A DNA stretch of 17,351 bases from the NCBI GenBank assembly GCA_002482815.1, contig DLGS01000183.1, positions 1-17,351 on the forward strand, written 5' to 3'. Source of the DNA: Bacteroidetes bacterium UBA7688 (GTDB lineage Bacteria; Bacteroidota; Bacteroidia; Chitinophagales; Chitinophagaceae). Position 1 is the first letter of the stretch; each line of letters opens with the position of its first letter. Made by a program: the position numbers and the translations under genes. The notes under the pieces are model-generated. The model was not told the origin of the DNA and did no database searches. It worked only from the letters and a program-made list of their open reading frames with translations. Positions 15,293 to 17,351 of the stretch are shown one piece after another.

Positions 15293-17047
15293 ATGGCTAA
15301 AAAAATACTCGTTATTTTATCATTGGCTTTGGGCTTGACCAAACCGATTTTTGCTCAAAATACTAATCTGCAACTTGGCGAAAATGAATATTATTTGCTG
15401 GACAGGCTGGAAACAAAATCCGGAAAACTCTCTGACAGACTGTTCCTGACAGGCAAACCGGTAAGCCGCAAAGATTTAGTTGATTTTCTGACGAATACAT
15501 CTCCTATAAGAATGGTGGAAAAGCACTATACATTGGATGGGGAAAACCTTAAAAGCACGATCCTACCGCACGAATTTGACCAGATAGATGCCTACAACAG
15601 CCGCTCTGCTCTTTCTATAAATGCAGAATGGACACCACACGAAGAAGGTGCGATCAAAACCAAAAAACCATGGCTGAAAACATTCTATAAAACACAAGCT
15701 AACTTTTTAGAAGTAAACACAAAAGACTTTTTTCTGGCGGTCAATCCGGTCATCAGTGCCCAATATATGCGCGAGCAGGTGACAGTTGGTGGTACTTCTA
15801 CAAGCCAGAATTTATTGGCCAGCAGCCGTGGTATTGAGCTGCGTGGTAGAATAGCAAACAAAGTTGGATTCTACACTTACATTACTGACAATCAGGAGCA
15901 ACCCAACTCTTATGTTGCCAACTGGATTGTGAAGAACCAGGCTGTACCCGGTGCTGATTATTTCCAGAATGGAACAGGATCAAAAACTTATGATTACATG
16001 CAGGCAAGAGGTTATATTGATTTTGCCGTGGTAAAAAATTATGTAAACATCACTGCAGGGTACGATAAAAATTTTATTGGTGATGGAGTGAGAAGCCTTT
16101 TCCTGAGCGACTTTGCTGCCAGCAGTTCTTTTGTAAAAATCAATACCAAAATCTGGAAATTGAATTATCAGAATATTTACTCTGAAATCATTCCGCCTTA
16201 TAACCGTGGTGCGGACAGACAATTACCGGTAAAATATTCCACCACCCATTTTCTGAGTATTAATGCTACAAAATGGTTGAATGTGGGTCTTTTCGAGAAT
16301 GTAATTTTCCAGCGTGGCGATCATTTCTCTTTCGGTTATTTAAACCCGATTATCTTTTTCCGTGCTATTGAACGTGGCTATGGCAGCCCAGATAATGTGA
16401 ACCTTGGGTTCAGCGCAAAAGCCATTCCGGTTAAGAATGTTCAGCTTTACGGACAAATATTCCTGGACGAATTCCGTTCGAAAGAACTATTCAGCAATAA
16501 TAAATGGTGGGGCAATAAATATGGTATCCAGATTGGCGCCAAATACTTCGATGCCTTTACCATCAAAAATCTGGACCTGCAGTTTGAGATGAACAGGGTT
16601 CGGCCTTATGCCTATTCTCACTCCGATAGTGTGACGAATTACACTCATTATAACCAGCCACTTGCACACCCGTTAGGTTCTGGCTTTATCGAAATGATTG
16701 GTATTGTAAACTACAGTCCCATCAAAAAATTATTACTCACCGGAAAACTGATGTATTATGAAAAAGGTGTCGATACGGGAGGATTAAATTATGGCAACGA
16801 TATCTTCAGAAGCTACAATACCGTTGCTAATCAGTATGGCGTAAAGATGATTAATGGTTTGAGTTCTCAATGCATGTTGGCTAGCTTTAACGGAAGCTAT
16901 AAAATAGCAGAACGCTTATTCTTCGATTTGGGCTTTATTTACCGCACCTACAAATACGACGGCAATTATTATCCTGAGCAAAAATCACTGAGTATTTACA
17001 GTGGTATACGCCTGAATATTGCACGACGTGCTTATGACTTTATGTAA
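15293..17047 (+). CDS. Outer-membrane beta-barrel protein, Wzi/RemB-like
   Basis: The 584-residue protein has a signal peptide (MAKKILVILSLALGLTKPIFAQ) and then long alternating hydrophobic/aromatic strands rich in Tyr, Phe and Asn, as in an outer-membrane barrel. Stretches such as GIELRGRIANKVGFYTYI, KNFIGDGVRSLFLSDFA and KLNYQNIYSEI resemble the capsule-assembly Wzi family and the RemB gliding-motility proteins of Bacteroidota, where they sit in the outer membrane and interact with surface glycan or the gliding machinery. The N-terminal part (about 25-100) looks like a periplasmic or plug-like region with a helical segment. The assignment to Wzi/RemB is from pattern memory and is moderate. 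The gene precedes nadD by 30 bp and probably shares its transcript. It is not adjacent to the glycan cluster at the left end, though a functional link is possible. Confidence 0.75.
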   Translation: MAKKILVILSLALGLTKPIFAQNTNLQLGENEYYLLDRLETKSGKLSDRLFLTGKPVSRKDLVDFLTNTSPIRMVEKHYTLDGENLKSTILPHEFDQIDAYNSRSALSINAEWTPHEEGAIKTKKPWLKTFYKTQANFLEVNTKDFFLAVNPVISAQYMREQVTVGGTSTSQNLLASSRGIELRGRIANKVGFYTYITDNQEQPNSYVANWIVKNQAVPGADYFQNGTGSKTYDYMQARGYIDFAVVKNYVNITAGYDKNFIGDGVRSLFLSDFAASSSFVKINTKIWKLNYQNIYSEIIPPYNRGADRQLPVKYSTTHFLSINATKWLNVGLFENVIFQRGDHFSFGYLNPIIFFRAIERGYGSPDNVNLGFSAKAIPVKNVQLYGQIFLDEFRSKELFSNNKWWGNKYGIQIGAKYFDAFTIKNLDLQFEMNRVRPYAYSHSDSVTNYTHYNQPLAHPLGSGFIEMIGIVNYSPIKKLLLTGKLMYYEKGVDTGGLNYGNDIFRSYNTVANQYGVKMINGLSSQCMLASFNGSYKIAERLFFDLGFIYRTYKYDGNYYPEQKSLSIYSGIRLNIARRAYDFM

Positions 17048-17077
17048 ACAATATTATAATCACCTTTATTATTTTCT

Positions 17078-17351
17078 GTGCGCATCGGACTCTATTTCGG
17101 AAGCTTCAACCCTGTACACAACGGGCATCTAATTATTGCCAATCATATTGCTGAACATTGTGCGGTAGACAAGGTATGGTTTGTCGTCTCACCTCAAAAT
17201 CCATTAAAAGAAACCAGGTCGCTGCTGAATGAATATGACCGTCTGCACCTGGTAAAACTTGCAATAAAAGACAATCCAAAGCTTGGGACAAGTGATATCG
17301 AATTTCGATTACCCAAACCTTCCTTTACCATTGACACGCTGACTTATCTGC
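17078..17351 (+). CDS. nadD: Nicotinate-nucleotide adenylyltransferase, 3' part missing
   Basis: The first 91 codons of a nucleotidyltransferase are present. The opening MRIGLYFGSFNPVHNGHL contains the alpha/beta-phosphate-binding signature GSFNPVHNGH, and VVSPQNPLKE and SFTIDTL are typical of NadD, which joins ATP to nicotinate mononucleotide in NAD synthesis. Translation must begin at GTG (17078-17080): the frame is closed by TAA at 17057 and no ATG lies between. The gene begins 30 bp after the outer-membrane protein stop and is cut by the window edge. Coenzyme A synthesis protein CoaD is less likely because of the SPQNPLK segment. Confidence 0.94.
   Translation, partial: MRIGLYFGSFNPVHNGHLIIANHIAEHCAVDKVWFVVSPQNPLKETRSLLNEYDRLHLVKLAIKDNPKLGTSDIEFRLPKPSFTIDTLTYL

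Overview
The window looks like ordinary chromosomal DNA of a Bacteroidota bacterium, probably near the Chitinophagales/Sphingobacteriia; the exact lineage is inferred. The pointers are a protein ending in a type IX secretion (T9SS) type A sorting domain, a Bacteroidota-style dihydroorotase (DDQVHFREPG), a UpxY/NusG-like antiterminator beside sugar-nucleotide genes, several -7 elements matching the phylum consensus TANNTTTG, and low-GC, very AT-rich intergenic DNA.

Left end (1-3304, minus strand): a surface-polysaccharide cluster read as gmd > fcl > UpxY-like antiterminator > Wzt-like ABC ATPase, which runs off the left edge. Gmd and Fcl convert GDP-mannose to GDP-L-fucose. The antiterminator probably helps polymerase read through a long polysaccharide operon, and the ATPase would power export of the finished glycan. 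A clear -7 element lies upstream of gmd, and a terminator hairpin just beyond it separates the operon from the DNA to its right. A 25-codon open stretch between the antiterminator and the ATPase may be a gene remnant.

Middle (3305-7981, minus strand): a frameshifted small outer-membrane protein gene (3757-4391; the frame is restored by one extra T in a T4 run), then pnp and rpsO in the classical neighbouring order, each followed by its own terminator, and a DUF721/DciA-like gene. PNPase carries an unusually Arg-rich C-terminal tail.

8017-11137: a large secreted T9SS cargo protein on the minus strand, an AT-rich divergent spacer of about 316 bp, then asd (aspartate-semialdehyde dehydrogenase) on the plus strand. 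Right part (11182-17351): a predicted lipoprotein of unknown function, uvrB (excision repair), convergent pyrC (dihydroorotase) sharing a bidirectional terminator with uvrB, then, divergent from pyrC, a large outer-membrane protein resembling the Wzi/RemB group, followed 30 bp later by nadD, which is cut by the right edge.

I found no tRNA, rRNA, CRISPR array, insertion sequence, phage gene or defence system. Most of the window is housekeeping plus a glycan locus. The points that deserve a second look are the frameshifted gene, the placement of the antiterminator, the candidate remnant next to the ABC ATPase, and the PNPase tail. I do not see convincing evidence of an undescribed multi-gene system.
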